Source of the DNA: Hormiphora californensis
Taxonomy: Eukaryota > Ctenophora > Tentaculata > Cydippida > Pleurobrachiidae
DNA: 64,000 nucleotides
NCBI GenBank assembly: GCA_020137815.1
Contig: CM035356.1
Coordinates: 4,650,289 to 4,714,288, forward strand
Direction of reading: 5' to 3'
Shown here: positions 1-10,394 of the stretch, one piece after another
How positions within the stretch are numbered: position 1 is the first letter of the stretch
Layout of the letters: every line of letters begins with the position of its first letter
The notes under the pieces: generated by a model
Databases searched by the model: none
What the model was told of the DNA's origin: nothing
The model's input: only the letters and a program-made list of their open reading frames with translations
Translations under genes and position numbers: made by a program

Positions 1-258
1 CAGCAGGGGGTAACTGGGCATGTTGACATCACCCAGTCTACATCCCACAACATCCCCAGTCTCCGTGTCAACAGCCATGACGGTGTACCCACTACTTGCT
101 ATGGGTGCTATGAAGCCTTGGTCCCACAGAGGGTACCGGTAGAGGGGGCAGATGATGGACCAAGGTTCCTCTGTGTAAAAGTGACCCATCATGGCCACTA
201 TCTCCTGGACTCGGTCAGGTGTGGCAGGCACCACGCGATATCGGTCAGAGGATGTCAT
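1..258 (-). CDS. GNAT acetyltransferase paralog A, N-terminal 86 codons, cut by window edge
   Basis: The minus strand reads 86 open codons from an ATG at 258 to the window edge. The translation (MTSSDRYRVVPATPDRVQEI, then ..HFYTEEPWS.., ..VMAVDTETGDVVGCRLG..) aligns with the start of the two complete GNAT genes at 712-1428 and 1858-2562, so this is a third member of the tandem array. The family transfers acetyl from acetyl-CoA to an amine; the catalytic half lies outside the window. A splice acceptor (TTGCAG then GAAC) ends 4 nt before the ATG, so the leader must come from an upstream exon or from trans-splicing. This start is chosen because it matches the paralogs and the acceptor excludes anything further upstream. 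Confidence 0.8.
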   Translation of the reverse strand, partial: MTSSDRYRVVPATPDRVQEIVAMMGHFYTEEPWSIICPLYRYPLWDQGFIAPIASSGYTVMAVDTETGDVVGCRLGDVNMPSYPLL

Positions 259-711
259 GTTCCTGCAACATAGATAATGGGATTAGGAATGAACATTGAA
301 TAAGACTGAAGGTCGATTTCAGCCGCACGAGGGAATTTCAGGGGAATGAGGGGGGAATGAGGATGACGTATTGAATAAGCTTTTTTCAAAGAAGACCCGA
401 TTTAAGGAATCATCAATCAATAAATCTAATAAAAGATACAATTTATTACATGAGATTAAAAGAACATTTTAGTGATATAACTAGCTGGTCAAATAATTTA
501 CACATTGCTTCACAGTGCAGTTCTTGTATGGATGTACACTGTAAAGTTTCTATGGTAATAATTTACATTTAGGAAAGTTTAAGAGATTTTACCACTGGTA
601 ATCATTTCATCAATGCTACAGAGAACATAAACTGGCGTAGAGGCATGTTAATTTTGTTAATATTTTGCTAATTAACATGACAAGCTCCCCCTGCCCCCAT
701 TGAATACCAGT

Positions 712-1428
712 TCAAAGGACTTTAGTAAAGAGTTTTGCTGACTGGTGTATTTTTGGTAGTTTCCCCAGGTTGGGCAGCTGCTCCCCACTTTCTAACCGGA
801 TATCAGAATACATAGTCTCCTGCTCCATTTTATAACCCAACCTATGGAAGACCTTCTGAGAGAAGATCCCGGTTGCCACAGCCACGGTGTGAGTACAACC
901 TGCTGCCCTGGCAACAGCTTCAGATTCCGCCAGGAGACGCTCACCCAGCCTAGCACCACGTGCAGTAGAACTAACACAGAGGAATGTATCGGAGAGGATC
1001 TTACTACAGTTGAAAACTTTGAAGTATCGCCGCGGGGTGTACCCGGTAGACTCACTGATCAGAGGTAACAAAACCAGCTCCCCATACCGTATCCCCGGTG
1101 TAGCATACATCAAATACATCCCAAACACGATCCATTCCCAGATCCAGTTCTTGAACCGCTCCAGGAGAGAGTAGTGACTCTTGTAAACTCTACCAAGACG
1201 TATCCCCACTATCTCACCGGTGTGTGTATCGGTTGCCATGACGCTTACCCCGCTCCGTGCACATGGTCCAGTTACCGAGAAATGGAACATTGTGTGAGGA
1301 GGGTTGTTAGATCCCATCAGGATGGAGAAGGGCTCCTCAGGAAAGAAATGGGTGTTCATGAGGTCGGAAATTTCTTGGAGGCGGTCAGTGTTACATGGGA
1401 TTGTTTCGATACGATACCTCTCACTCAT
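712..1428 (-). CDS. GNAT-family N-acetyltransferase (arylalkylamine NAT-like), paralog B
   Basis: A single-exon 238-aa protein. It has the layout of invertebrate arylalkylamine or dopamine N-acetyltransferase-like proteins: an N-terminal strand-helix region, a VMATDTHTGEIVGIRLGR stretch near residue 63, and acetyl-CoA loop motif A in the form STARGARLGERL around residue 154, followed by the helix AESEAVARAAG and a C-terminal FSQKVFHRLGYK segment. The usual R/Q-x-x-G-x-G/A loop is read here as RGARLG, and the same variant occurs in paralog C, so it is a shared family trait. The substrate cannot be told from sequence. Acceptor-like sites lie 22 and 35 nt upstream of the ATG. There are no introns in the coding part. 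Neighbours on both sides are paralogs in the same orientation, which points to tandem duplication. Confidence 0.87.
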   Translation of the reverse strand: MSERYRIETIPCNTDRLQEISDLMNTHFFPEEPFSILMGSNNPPHTMFHFSVTGPCARSGVSVMATDTHTGEIVGIRLGRVYKSHYSLLERFKNWIWEWIVFGMYLMYATPGIRYGELVLLPLISESTGYTPRRYFKVFNCSKILSDTFLCVSSTARGARLGERLLAESEAVARAAGCTHTVAVATGIFSQKVFHRLGYKMEQETMYSDIRLESGEQLPNLGKLPKIHQSAKLFTKVL

Positions 1429-1857
1429 GTTGCAGTACTGTTGACCTGGGCCTGTTAGAGGGCCTAAAGGAAAACAAAGATTTCAATGAAAAAGAAACTT
1501 AAATGAAGAACAATACTCATTTCATCATATTATATAAGTAAGGGGGTCGGCCAATATCGGCCATATAATGTAAAAAAGTAAAACCAGTTGATATTGCGAA
1601 GTAATAAAGGCTAAAAGTTAAAACTACAGACGAATGAACAGAAACTTTGCACATAACTTTCTAGTTACACATCACAGATCTGAACAATAATATTATCATC
1701 TCAACATTACACAATAAACCTGAATAAATGCTTAAAAACTACAAGAAACTATATATTATACATATATCAGTAGTATTATCAATACTTGTTATATGTTCTA
1801 ACCCCCTTTTACATTTGTTTGTTACCGTGCGGGGTGAGACAAGGGCTAGATAAGTAC

Positions 1858-2562
1858 TCAAAGCTCTCTGGTAAATGAGATACAGTGGGTGTGGATGCTG
1901 GGAACCTTATCCAAATTGGGAAGGGGATCTCCGTTTTTAAGTCTCATCTCATCATATCGCACCTCCTTAACCAGTGTGTAGGGCAACTTCTTGAATATCC
2001 TCTGAGAGTAGCACCCCGTCGCCACGACAACAGCATGAGTGGCGCCCAGTTCCTTGGCTCTCTGCTCTGATGCCACCACCAACCTCTCCCCCAACCGGGC
2101 ACCACGGGCACTAGGACTAACACACACAAACGTGTCCGCCAACATTCGGCTACATTTCAATTTCCCGAAAAACGAGCGGGTATCGTACTCCACGGCCTCG
2201 TTGATAGTAGGAATCACGGTGACGAAGCCACGATAGAGATCCCTGTTTGTGAACCAGAGACCCCACTCAAGCATCTTCATAAACGCCTTATCCCTGAACT
2301 TCTCCCAGTATGTATCATTAATTACGTATCCTAGTCGGACACCAACCACCTTACCAGTCTCTCTCTCCACCGCCATTACACCAGTCCCCTGACGGACCAT
2401 GTCTTTGAAGAAATCATCGGTAGCTGAACTTCTTTTGATTCCCAGCATGGTTGAAATAGGTTCTCCCTCAAAGAAGTGCTCCATGATGACCAGGATCTCT
2501 TCTATCTTGTCAGTGTTGGGCGGAATGGGTACAATGTCATACTTATCTTCTGCTTCACTCAT
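1858..2562 (-). CDS. GNAT-family N-acetyltransferase (arylalkylamine NAT-like), paralog C
   Basis: A single-exon 234-aa protein closely related to the one at 712-1428. Shared blocks are the N-terminal IPPNTDKIEEI, the central GVMAVERETGKVVGVRLGY, motif A PSARGARLGERLV near residue 150, and GATHAVVVATGCYSQRIFKKL. The family acetylates amines with acetyl-CoA and is expected in the cytosol, as no signal peptide or membrane segment is visible. A clear acceptor (TTTATAG) ends 9 nt before the ATG. The gene is the most upstream of the three-member minus-strand array; its 5' side faces a repeat block, so it may be the outer end of the cluster. Family assignment is firm and the substrate is unknown. 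Confidence 0.87.
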   Translation of the reverse strand: MSEAEDKYDIVPIPPNTDKIEEILVIMEHFFEGEPISTMLGIKRSSATDDFFKDMVRQGTGVMAVERETGKVVGVRLGYVINDTYWEKFRDKAFMKMLEWGLWFTNRDLYRGFVTVIPTINEAVEYDTRSFFGKLKCSRMLADTFVCVSPSARGARLGERLVVASEQRAKELGATHAVVVATGCYSQRIFKKLPYTLVKEVRYDEMRLKNGDPLPNLDKVPSIHTHCISFTREL

Positions 2563-2572
2563 ATCTCCGGCC

Positions 2573-2937
2573 TATAAACAAAGAAAAAGTCATAATAGTG
2601 TCAGTTGTGGAATTATCAGCGGTCGCAGTCAGTCAGACCATTGCACTGAATGGTGGTCAGTGGACAGTCATGGACAGTCGACAGTGACGCTAACCACTGT
2701 GAGAAGTAGAAGTCTAGGATCTCTTAACAATGTCAATCATTGACTCAAAAACCGGTTGAGAGTGCACATTGACAGTCAATGTACCCTCTCAACCAATTAG
2801 ATTCTTGGTTTTTGGGCAAAAACGTGGAATTATTGATAGTTTTGAGGCATTCTGGTGACTTGGATATACCATATATTTGGTTGGAACTAGTCGCGCGGTG
2901 CAGGCCTGAACATTTCCGTCCAAAATCAAAGCAAGAC
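2573..2937. other. Non-coding stretch with one hairpin
   Basis: No coding signal is seen. An imperfect inverted repeat lies at about 2754-2794 (GGTTGAGAG facing CTCTCAACC, with an inner ACATTGAC/GTCAATGT pair). The rest is upstream flank of acetyltransferase C and may hold its promoter and leader exon, but no motif supports a precise call. Confidence 0.4.
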
Positions 2938-3305
2938 ATTGGCATACGTTGCAGGCCCCTTATAATATAATATAAGGGTTAAGGTTAGGGTTAGGGTTAG
3001 GGTTAGGGTTAGGGGGGTGCGCGCATGAGGGGGCTGCAGCGCATTCCAAAGCAAGACAAAAAAGGCCAGCGTTAAAATCTGGGTGTTTCGTGAGTGCTGA
3101 CAAACGGTTTTTTAGGGTTAGGGCTAAAGTAGGGTTAGGGTTAGGGTTGGGGTTTGGGTTGGGGTTAGGCCTTGACATTCCCTACCAGATAAACTTTGAA
3201 TTAGCCAAAATGGTTGAGTGGTTCGGCGGTTAGAGCCGTTTTAGTGAATCAACTTTTTTGGCAGCGCGCACCTGTAAACAGGCCACCAAACACCCAGATC
3301 GTAAC
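2938..3305. repeat. Partial copy of the local repeat unit with interstitial TTAGGG arrays
   Basis: The stretch opens with GGCATACGTTGCAGGCCCC and a near-palindrome around TTATAATATAATATAA, the same start as the unit copies at 3306 and around 9021/10393. It then contains two short arrays of TTAGGG-type repeats (about 2977-3013 and 3113-3170) and the GGGGGTGCGCGCATGAGGG block that also occurs near 7384 and 11369. It looks like a rearranged copy of the same unit in which telomere-like DNA replaced the middle. Confidence 0.65.
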
Positions 3306-3402
3306 GTTGGCATACGTTGCAGGCCCCTTATAATATAATATAAGGGGCCTGGAGGGAATACCGCGCTAGGGGGGAATACATAATCAATCATATCTCCGGT
3401 TC
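3306..3402. repeat. Left part of ancestral repeat unit, copy A
   Basis: This segment matches 10389-10482 almost base for base, from GGCATACGTTGCAGGCCCC to CATATCTCCGGTTC. Copy A is then interrupted: the sequence that follows directly in copy B (from about 10484, AGATAAGGTACAG) appears in copy A only at about 6930. The 3.5 kb between is therefore inserted DNA. Confidence 0.75.
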
Positions 3403-4860
3403 AAATTCAAATTTGAATTCAAATTCATAAATTTGCGTAACACACAGGATATTTAAAAAGATAAACCTCCTAAAAAGAGTCAATACTCAGTACCAGGAAA
3501 CGACCGAACCGGGTTTTTTTCCACCGAACCGAACCGAACCGAATTCGAAAAACTTTTTTACCGAACCGAACCGAACCGAACCGAACCGAATTTCGGTAAC
3601 CGAACCGAACCGAACCATACAAAACTTTTTCTGTATAAATGTTTCTCTAAAAAGTCATGGAGAGCACCGATCAAGGTATTGAGAATCATTCTCTGAAATT
3701 TTGTTAAAAAATGTTTGAAAAAATTTCAAAGTCAATTTTGTGAAAAAATTTTCAAAGTCAATTTTATCGTAAATTTTCTATGTCAATTTTTGCGTACGAA
3801 TCGTGTTTCGAATCGGCAATGCTATACGGGAATGGTATTGCTAATTAGCAGGATTAAACGAACCATGAATCGTGTCTCTCTAAATTTCCTAATTAGATTT
3901 GATGGGGGATCACGTATCAGCACAATCCATCTCGGACCCACTAGTTACCAACATCACTCCCGTTTAGCATTGTCGATTAGAAACACGATTCGTATACCAT
4001 AATTTACTTAAAATATTTTTCACAAAAAAAATTCACAAAATTTCAGGTAATGATTCTCAATACTTTGATCGATGCTCTCCATGAATTTTTAGAGAAACAT
4101 TTAATTTTGTGAAAAAACTTTGTAAAATATTTCAAAGTCAATTTCGGAAAAAAAAATCTATGTCAATTTTGCCGTACGAATCGTGTTGGGAATCGGTGAT
4201 GCTATGCGGCAGTGCTCTCGCTAATTAGCAGGATTTATTGAAACATGAATCGTTTCCCCTAAACTTCCTAATTAGATTTGATGGGGGATCACGTATCAGC
4301 ATAATCCATCTCGGACCCACTAATTAGCAACATCACTCCCGCTTAGCAATACCGATTCGAAACACGATTCGTACGCAAAAATTGACATAGAAAATTTTCA
4401 ATAAAATTGACTTTGAAATATTTTCAAACTTTTTTACAAAATTTCAGAGAATGATTCTTAACACCTTGATCGGTGCTCTCCATGAATTTTTTGAAAAAAA
4501 AGTGTCTGAATTTGTTGACCCTCTCATGAGGACACGATTGGACGGGAAGTCAGGTATCAAATCAATCCATATCGAACCCGCTAACTAGCGAAATCATTTC
4601 CACATAGCACCACCTATTCGAAATTGACATTGAAATCCATATAATTTTCGTGAAATAATTGAAAAATTTTGCATGAAAAAGCCCGATTTCTGGGCATTTT
4701 TGACCAAAAAATTCGGTGGTTCGGCCAAAATTTCCTACCGAACCGAACCGAACCGAACCGCCCAAAAAACACCGAATTTCCGAACCGAACCGAACCGAAC
4801 CGAATATTCGGTCGCTTCCTGCTCAGTACACTCACAGCACAGCGACACATAACACACTAA
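3403..4860. repeat. Repeat block: CGAAC arrays and internal inverted copies of a GAATCG family
   Basis: Arrays of a CGAAC pentamer lie at about 3495-3620 and 4735-4805. Between them, a module with GAGAGCACCGATCAAGG and CGAATCGTGTTTCGAATCGG is present in direct and inverted orientation (about 3645-3860, 3890-4110, 4130-4500), so the block can fold on itself. Related modules recur at 60291-60760 and 61970-62100. Short open frames here are repeat artefacts. No gene is seen. Confidence 0.65.
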
Positions 4861-4866
4861 CACGCA

Positions 4867-6928
4867 TCATGGACACCACTCTAGTATTGAGTTGCTGTTT
4901 GCTTGAGCAGGATAACCGCTGATGGGGGGTGTATCCGGAATGGTAGAGAGGAAACTACCTAGCTGAGATTTGAACTGATAAAGAGTTGGGGCCTCCTTTA
5001 CAGATCGAGGCAAAGTGTTCCACAACCTTGCCCCCAGTACCGCAAATGATTGTTCATATAGCGACAAGATAGATCGTTGAGCCTCGTACGAGTATCGAGG
5101 GACGACAGCTCTAGGGCCAGAGCGGTGACTGTCGACGAAACACATGTCAGTACTGTTGGGTATCTCATTGTTGTACACTTTCCACACAAGAATCATAGTG
5201 TACCTCTCTCGTCGGCGCTGAAGCGACAAAAGTCCCAGGGTTTGAAGACGTTGCCAGTAGTTCAGCCCCTTGAGACCAACGATCTTACGGGTGTACGATC
5301 GTTGAATATCCTCAACACGACTGATATCCCCATTTTTGGAAGGTGACCACAGTGTGCAACAGTAGTCAAGATGGGGACGCACCAGTGACTTGTAAAGAGT
5401 CATCATGGTGCGGCGAGTTCTGGATCTAAATGCACTTAACGTCCATCCAGCAACCCGACTAGCCGTGGTAACAACTCGAGATATTTGGGCCGACCATTGA
5501 CCATCACTCGAGAGTAGAACACCTAAGTCTCGGACAGTGTCTGTTGGATCGATGAACCTCCCATCAGAGAGTTGATAGGAATAGTTCTCAGCACTGAACG
5601 GTACTTCTCTAAGCGAACTGGTGTGATTCAGGGTGAAATTCATGACCTCGAACTTTGACTGGTGCAAGGACATATTGTTAGCGTCAGCCCAGGTTATCAC
5701 ACTGTTCAGGTCCTCCTGTAGGTTCAATTTGTCAACCATAGTACGGATAGCAGAGAAGATTTTAGTGTCATCAGCGAACGACAAAGAAGAACCGTGTTTG
5801 ATTACGGATTCCAGGTCAATTACATAAATCAGAAATAAAAGTGGACCGAGAACAGTCCCTTGTGGGACCCCACTTCTGACTTCTGCAAAAGAAGACGCTA
5901 CGCCGTCGACTAAGACCGTTTGTTTCCGGTCTAGTAGGAAGCTGCGGATCCATTCAAGGAGTTTGCCCTTAACTCCATATCTCTGCAGCTTTTCGAGAAG
6001 TATACCGATGTCAACTTTGTCAAAAGCCTTCTCGAAGTCTAAGTAGATTACATCCACTTCAAGAAGGTTGTTGAGATTGTTCAGAATATTGTCAATGTGA
6101 CGAGTGAGTTGGGATAGGCAGCTCCTCTTGCTTCTAAATCCATGCTGAGACTCGTTAAACAAGTTCTCTGATTCAAAGTATGACACCATTTGAGATCTTA
6201 CAACCCGTTCAAATGTCTTGGCAATGTGGCTGGTGAGGGAGATCGGGCGGTAATTTTCAGCTTTCATTTTAGGACCCTTTTTGTAGAGGGGTGCAATGTA
6301 CTGAAGTTTCAGACAGGGTGATACAATACCAGAATCAAACGATTTGGCCCATAAGATAGATAGGGGGTAGGACAGCGATGATCGGCAGTCACGTAAAATT
6401 CTGGCAGGTACATCTCCTGGAGGGCCGGCTGAATAGGGATTGAGGTCATGTAGTGCCTTTTCAATATCAGCGGTGGAGAAAACGATGTCTGAAAGGCTGC
6501 ATGTAGAAGGAGTAATGTTGTCTGCAGCTGCTGAAGGGGAGTTTGAAGGAGTGCTGAAAACAGAGGTAAATTGTGATTGAAATAGTTCTGCCTTCATCTC
6601 GGGAACGTCCGTAAGTGACCCATCACTTTTCTGTAAAGGAGGTATACGTGACTGGGTCTTCCTCTTTCTGTTGGCGTATGACCAGAAGAATTTTGGGTTA
6701 GCTTTGAGTTTTATCAACGCCTCGTTTTCATCAGAATCAAGTCGCTGAGAAATGTGACACAAGATGGCCCAAGTAATTCTGGAAACACCAACCTCTAGCT
6801 GTGGCAAAAGGTGAGGTTTATTCTGCCGGGCGAGAGTAATCCGTTTATTCAAACTCCGCTGTTTCACTTTCAATTTCCTGAGAATAGGGTCCCTTCTTTT
6901 TTTACGGGCCTTCTTCTTACGAGAGTGG
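4867..6928 (-). mobile_element. 5'-truncated APE-type non-LTR retrotransposon (reverse transcriptase part)
   Basis: The minus-strand frame is open for 668 aa from the annotated Met and extends a few codons further to about 6928, where a different repeat begins. It holds a complete-looking reverse transcriptase: [19 protein letters not shown], the SGVPQGTVLGPLLFLIYV motif, the catalytic SFADDTKIF box and a thumb region with RSLVRPHLDYCCTLWSPS, ending in a C-terminal LWNTLPRSVKEAPTLYQFK segment. This layout is typical of CR1/jockey-type elements. The endonuclease and ORF1 are missing, as expected for an incompletely reverse-transcribed copy. The intact frame suggests a fairly young insertion. 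A CGAAC-rich tract lies beyond the stop codon on the 3' side. Confidence 0.88.
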
Positions 6929-6929
6929 T

Positions 6930-7424
6930 GAGATAAGGTACAGAAATCGTTTTGGTAGCGTTGGAAAGAGGAAGATAACAGCTTTCAAATGCAACCGGTT
7001 TCAGGTCTCTATCTTATCAGGAACAGGAGATATGAACCAAACTCCGCAAAATCGAGTGCGGTAAAATAAAAAATTCGAGATTTTAATTCAAATTTGAAAC
7101 AAAGTGTCCCTGCAGGGATCTGTGACGTCACTTTTTGAAAACAACCAATCTTTGAACGGCTATTGCTCAGCCTCCTCAAGTCCAATTAACTTCTCTCAAA
7201 AACAGCAAGGTAGATAATTGTCAGATCTAACAGCTAGTGAAAGAATCAAGCAAAACGGACTTCAGGGGCCAAAGTTATAAGCACCGCCGTTTTTTCGCTC
7301 GCAAAGTTATCTTCGACCCAGCCGGGCCCGTCCTGAGCTCAGGCCAAACGCGCGCGCGGCATTCCCTTCAGTCCCCTCGTTGCGGGGGTGCGCGCATGAG
7401 GGGGCTGCAGCGCATTCCAAATCG
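6930..7424. repeat. Right part of ancestral repeat unit, copy A
   Basis: The segment from AGATAAGGTACAGAAATCG to GCAGCGCATTCCAA matches 10484-10808 plus 11035-11047 plus 11274-11402 in copy B, including the GTGACGTCACTTTTTGAAAAC block and the CAAACGCGCGCGCGGCATTCC block. Copy A lacks the two MITEs present in copy B and so provides their empty sites (near 7264 and 7277). Confidence 0.75.
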
Positions 7425-7579
7425 TAAAGTCGGATTTTTTGAAGTTGTCACCCCCCTTTTCGTGCGCGGAATGTTTTTGCGCGTCACATCACATGTTAAC
7501 GTGTGGTGTGCGCGTCAAAATTGATAAATTTCACATGCGCGGTCATTTTGGGGTGACAACTTCAAAAAATCCGACTTTA
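7425..7579. mobile_element. Mariner-like MITE, copy 3 (155 bp)
   Basis: Terminal inverted repeats AAGTCGGATTTTTTGAA and TTCAAAAAATCCGACTT are flanked by TA on both sides. It is the same family as 10809-11034 and 11048-11273 but has a different interior. There is no coding capacity. TA target duplications and short inverted termini are characteristic of Tc1/mariner-derived MITEs. Confidence 0.8.
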
Positions 7580-7585
7580 ACGGCG

Positions 7586-9002
7586 GTTTCAAGGCAACTT
7601 TCGTGTCTGGGAAGGTTGACGAATGGTGTAGACAGGTGGAGTTGTTGTCTGCCATCGCCCTCTCTGAACCCCAATGTGCATATAGTGGTTACTCAATGGG
7701 TTTATCGAAAAAATGGTTGTTTCTTATGCGTACCACATCGGACATTGGCAATCTTTTTGACCCCCTTGAGGAGGCTATATCGAACTCCTTTATCCCAGCA
7801 TTACTTGGTCCCAATTTACCACAACATCTACGGTCCGTGTTTGCTCTTCCCTCGAGGGACGGAGGCCTTGGCATCCACGTTACCCCATCTCAAGCTGATG
7901 CTGAGTTCTCCAACTCTACCCAGGCCACTGCTCCTCTGAAGGAACTGATACTTGAACAGCGATTGTCTATTGATGACGAACGAGCCGGCAGATTTATCTC
8001 CGACTCCAAGGAGGCCAAGTCCGACGTTGTCAAGAAAAAGCGTAAGATCCAATCTACCGAAAAGGAAAGTGCCTGCGGTAATATACCTGAAAACGAGAGA
8101 CGACTTTTTGATGAAATTTCTTCCCGGGGCGCTTCTAGTTGGCTAACCGCCCTCCCTCTAAAGGAACACGGTTTTGTACTAAACAAACAGCAGTTTCAAG
8201 ACGCCCTTCTTCTCAGATACAATCTGCCGTTCCAAAACATTCCCCTGTCCTGTGCCTGTGGAAAGGTCAATACCCTTGAACATTGCTTATCATGTGCTCT
8301 TGGCGGGTACGTGTATATGCGCCACAATAACATCAGGGACCTGACTGCTAATATTCTACTCGAGGCAGGGTGTAAGGATGTCGAAGTCGAGCCTCAGCTC
8401 CTTCCCATCTCCGGCGAGACGTTCAACTATCGTTCAACAATCACTGAGAACAGTGCCCGACTTGACGTCTCGGCCAGAGGTGTGTGGAGCCCGCTTGACA
8501 AGGTTTACACGGATATAAGGGTTTTCAACTCTTTGGCACCCACTAACAACCGCCAGTCCGTGGATGACACTTTTCGGAGACACGAACAGGAGAAGATCCG
8601 GAACTATAACGACCGTGTAATACAGGTGGAAAAGGCGACTTTCATGCCGCTTGTGTTCTCTACTACAGGCCTGATGGGTCCTAAGGCGGAAGTTTTTTAC
8701 AAACGGGCTGCCACCCTTCTATCCAACAAAACAGGCCACACCTACAGCGACTCCATCCGCTATATCCGGCTCCGCCTTTCATTTTGTCTGCTGAAGACTA
8801 TACTGATATCAATAAGGGGGTACAGAGGAAACTGTTTTACCCGATTTAATTCTTATGACAATGATTTTAACCTTATAATCTAACTTATTATTTTTATAGT
8901 CCTAATGACCAACTTAATGTGTATATAGTGATTGTGTAACCTGATTTATTTCTTATATAAAGTTGAACCGGTCAACCCGGCTTTCCAAAAAAAAAAAAAA
9001 AA
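7586..9002 (+). mobile_element. 5'-truncated REL-endonuclease non-LTR retrotransposon with poly(A) and 12-bp target duplication
   Basis: The frame 7603-8883 (426 aa) is the C-terminal part of an early-branching (R2/NeSL-like) non-LTR polyprotein. After a thumb-type region (ALPSRDGGLGIHV) comes the Cys-Cys-His-Cys cluster C-A-C-G-K-x7-H-C-x-x-C, then EVEPQLLPISGE and the restriction-like nuclease signature ARLDVSARGVW...TDIRVF with its spaced aspartates, then RRHEQEKIRNYNDR and TPLVFSTTG-type motifs (here MPLVFSTTGLMGPKAEV). A 3' UTR ends in about 19 A residues (8986-9003). The 12-mer ACTTTAACGGCG occurs at 7574-7585 and again at 9003-9014, flanking the insert exactly. The reverse transcriptase palm and 5' end are missing. 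Confidence 0.9.
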
Positions 9003-9026
9003 ACTTTAACGGCGCCCGACTTGGCA

Positions 9027-10394
9027 TAGGGGAGATTAGCGTATAATGGGATACCATTATATTTTTGACTACACCTCATACGTTATTACACTCATCCCTT
9101 CTGATTAACAACCCAGGATGCTGTTTTGCCCCAATATATATCCCCAATATGGTTTTATGTGCCCGATATGCTCTGATGCGTGAATATCGTGATATCCCAT
9201 TTGGGGTGCAAATTTTACAGCCGAAATAAAATGTGGTAAAATGGGATAGTACTTTTTGGTAATATGGGATATCCCATTTGGGCCAAAAAATGGTATCCCA
9301 TTTGACCTAAATGAAGTTTTTCACTACTACGACAGATGAAAATCATCATAAACAGACATTAGAGATGTCAGGGATACGTTATGATTCGTATCTATATATA
9401 GAGTCTGGCAGACATTAGAAGCTACTAGCTAGTAAATCGGCTGGAAAGATTGGAGCCGCGGGTCTTCAAACAGTGGCTGAGACGACAACCGCTTGCTAGT
9501 CTTGGGGGCCACAGCTGGTTTTCCCAACACTAGAACGACGTCATCGAGGTCAACCACTTTCACTTATGCTTGATATTATAAAATGTCGCTCTGCGAGCTC
9601 GTAGACCAGTCGACGGATGTCCGTTATCGTCAAACCAAATAAATGCGTCTCCAGTAGCAGGATGTGATCACACAACTGCTGTTCCAGATCTGCAGACAAA
9701 ATGGTAGTTCCGCTCCCCAGAATCTTCATGGCACCCTCTGCAAACTTCTTCCCTTTCACTCTCCATTCGAGGGTGCTCTTGGGCACGTTGAACAATTTCG
9801 AGGCCATAAGGTACCCACATTCCCCTGTCTTGACAGCTTTGATGGCCTTCCTCATACTGACAGTGTCCCAGCTTTGTCTAGTGGTTTTCCGAGTTTTTTG
9901 AGACGTGAAATCGCTGCCATTACGAATCTAATTAAAGAAAAGTACATTTTTGGTCAAATGAGATACCAAAAATTTGGTCAAATGGGATACCCCATTTGGC
10001 CAAACAGCAAACCATCCCATTAAACAAAAACAGGGCATGAAGTAAAATCAAGTTATCAAGTCATGAGATAGTTATTTATCACTAAATTCATAGCAGGAGT
10101 GGAATGAAAATTGTTTAAACTAACCTATTGATCGGTCAAATCTAGCATACAAGTCACAACAAAGATAAGAAAGCGAGCTGAGCTCGATTGAACTTTCTAG
10201 TTGCGTTTTTTTCAAAGGGGACCCCTGTGTTATTTGCACTGTAATTCTCAGATGAGTTGTTGAACGTTATAAGAATGGTGTAAGATTATATCAGAACAGC
10301 ATCCTATGTCAGAAAATCACGCACATCCCACAGTAATCCCTGGAGCCCAATATCCCATTTGACCAAGTATCCCATTTGAGGCGAATCTCCCCTA
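9027..10394. mobile_element. Pogo/Tigger-like DNA element, degenerate, 1.37 kb
   Basis: The ends are inverted: TAGGGGAGATT at the left and AATCTCCCCTA at the right, each with TA at the junction. Subterminal ATGGGATA/TATCCCAT motifs recur many times inside. It contains a transposase remnant on the minus strand at 9550-9855. The empty site is visible in the window: GGCA, TA, CGTTGCAGG is contiguous at 2941 and 3309, while here the element separates GGCATA from TACGTTGCAGG. This fixes the borders and the TA duplication. Confidence 0.85.
9550..9855 (-). pseudogene. Pogo-type transposase remnant (N-terminal HTH)
   Basis: A 101-aa open frame reads MRKAIKAVKTGECGYLMASK, then LFNVPKSTLEWRVKGK and LEQQLCDHILLLETHLFGLT, TDIRRLVYELAER. 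This is the N-terminal psq-type helix-turn-helix plus the start of the CENP-B-like second helix-turn-helix of pogo/Tigger transposases. The DDE catalytic domain is absent, so the element is non-autonomous. The frame is within the inverted-repeat-bounded element 9027-10394. Confidence 0.8.

Noticed and set aside
3208-3250. GGTTGAGTGGTTCGGCGGTTAG resembles a tRNA D-arm region
   Set aside because: No anticodon stem or T-arm follows at the right spacing.
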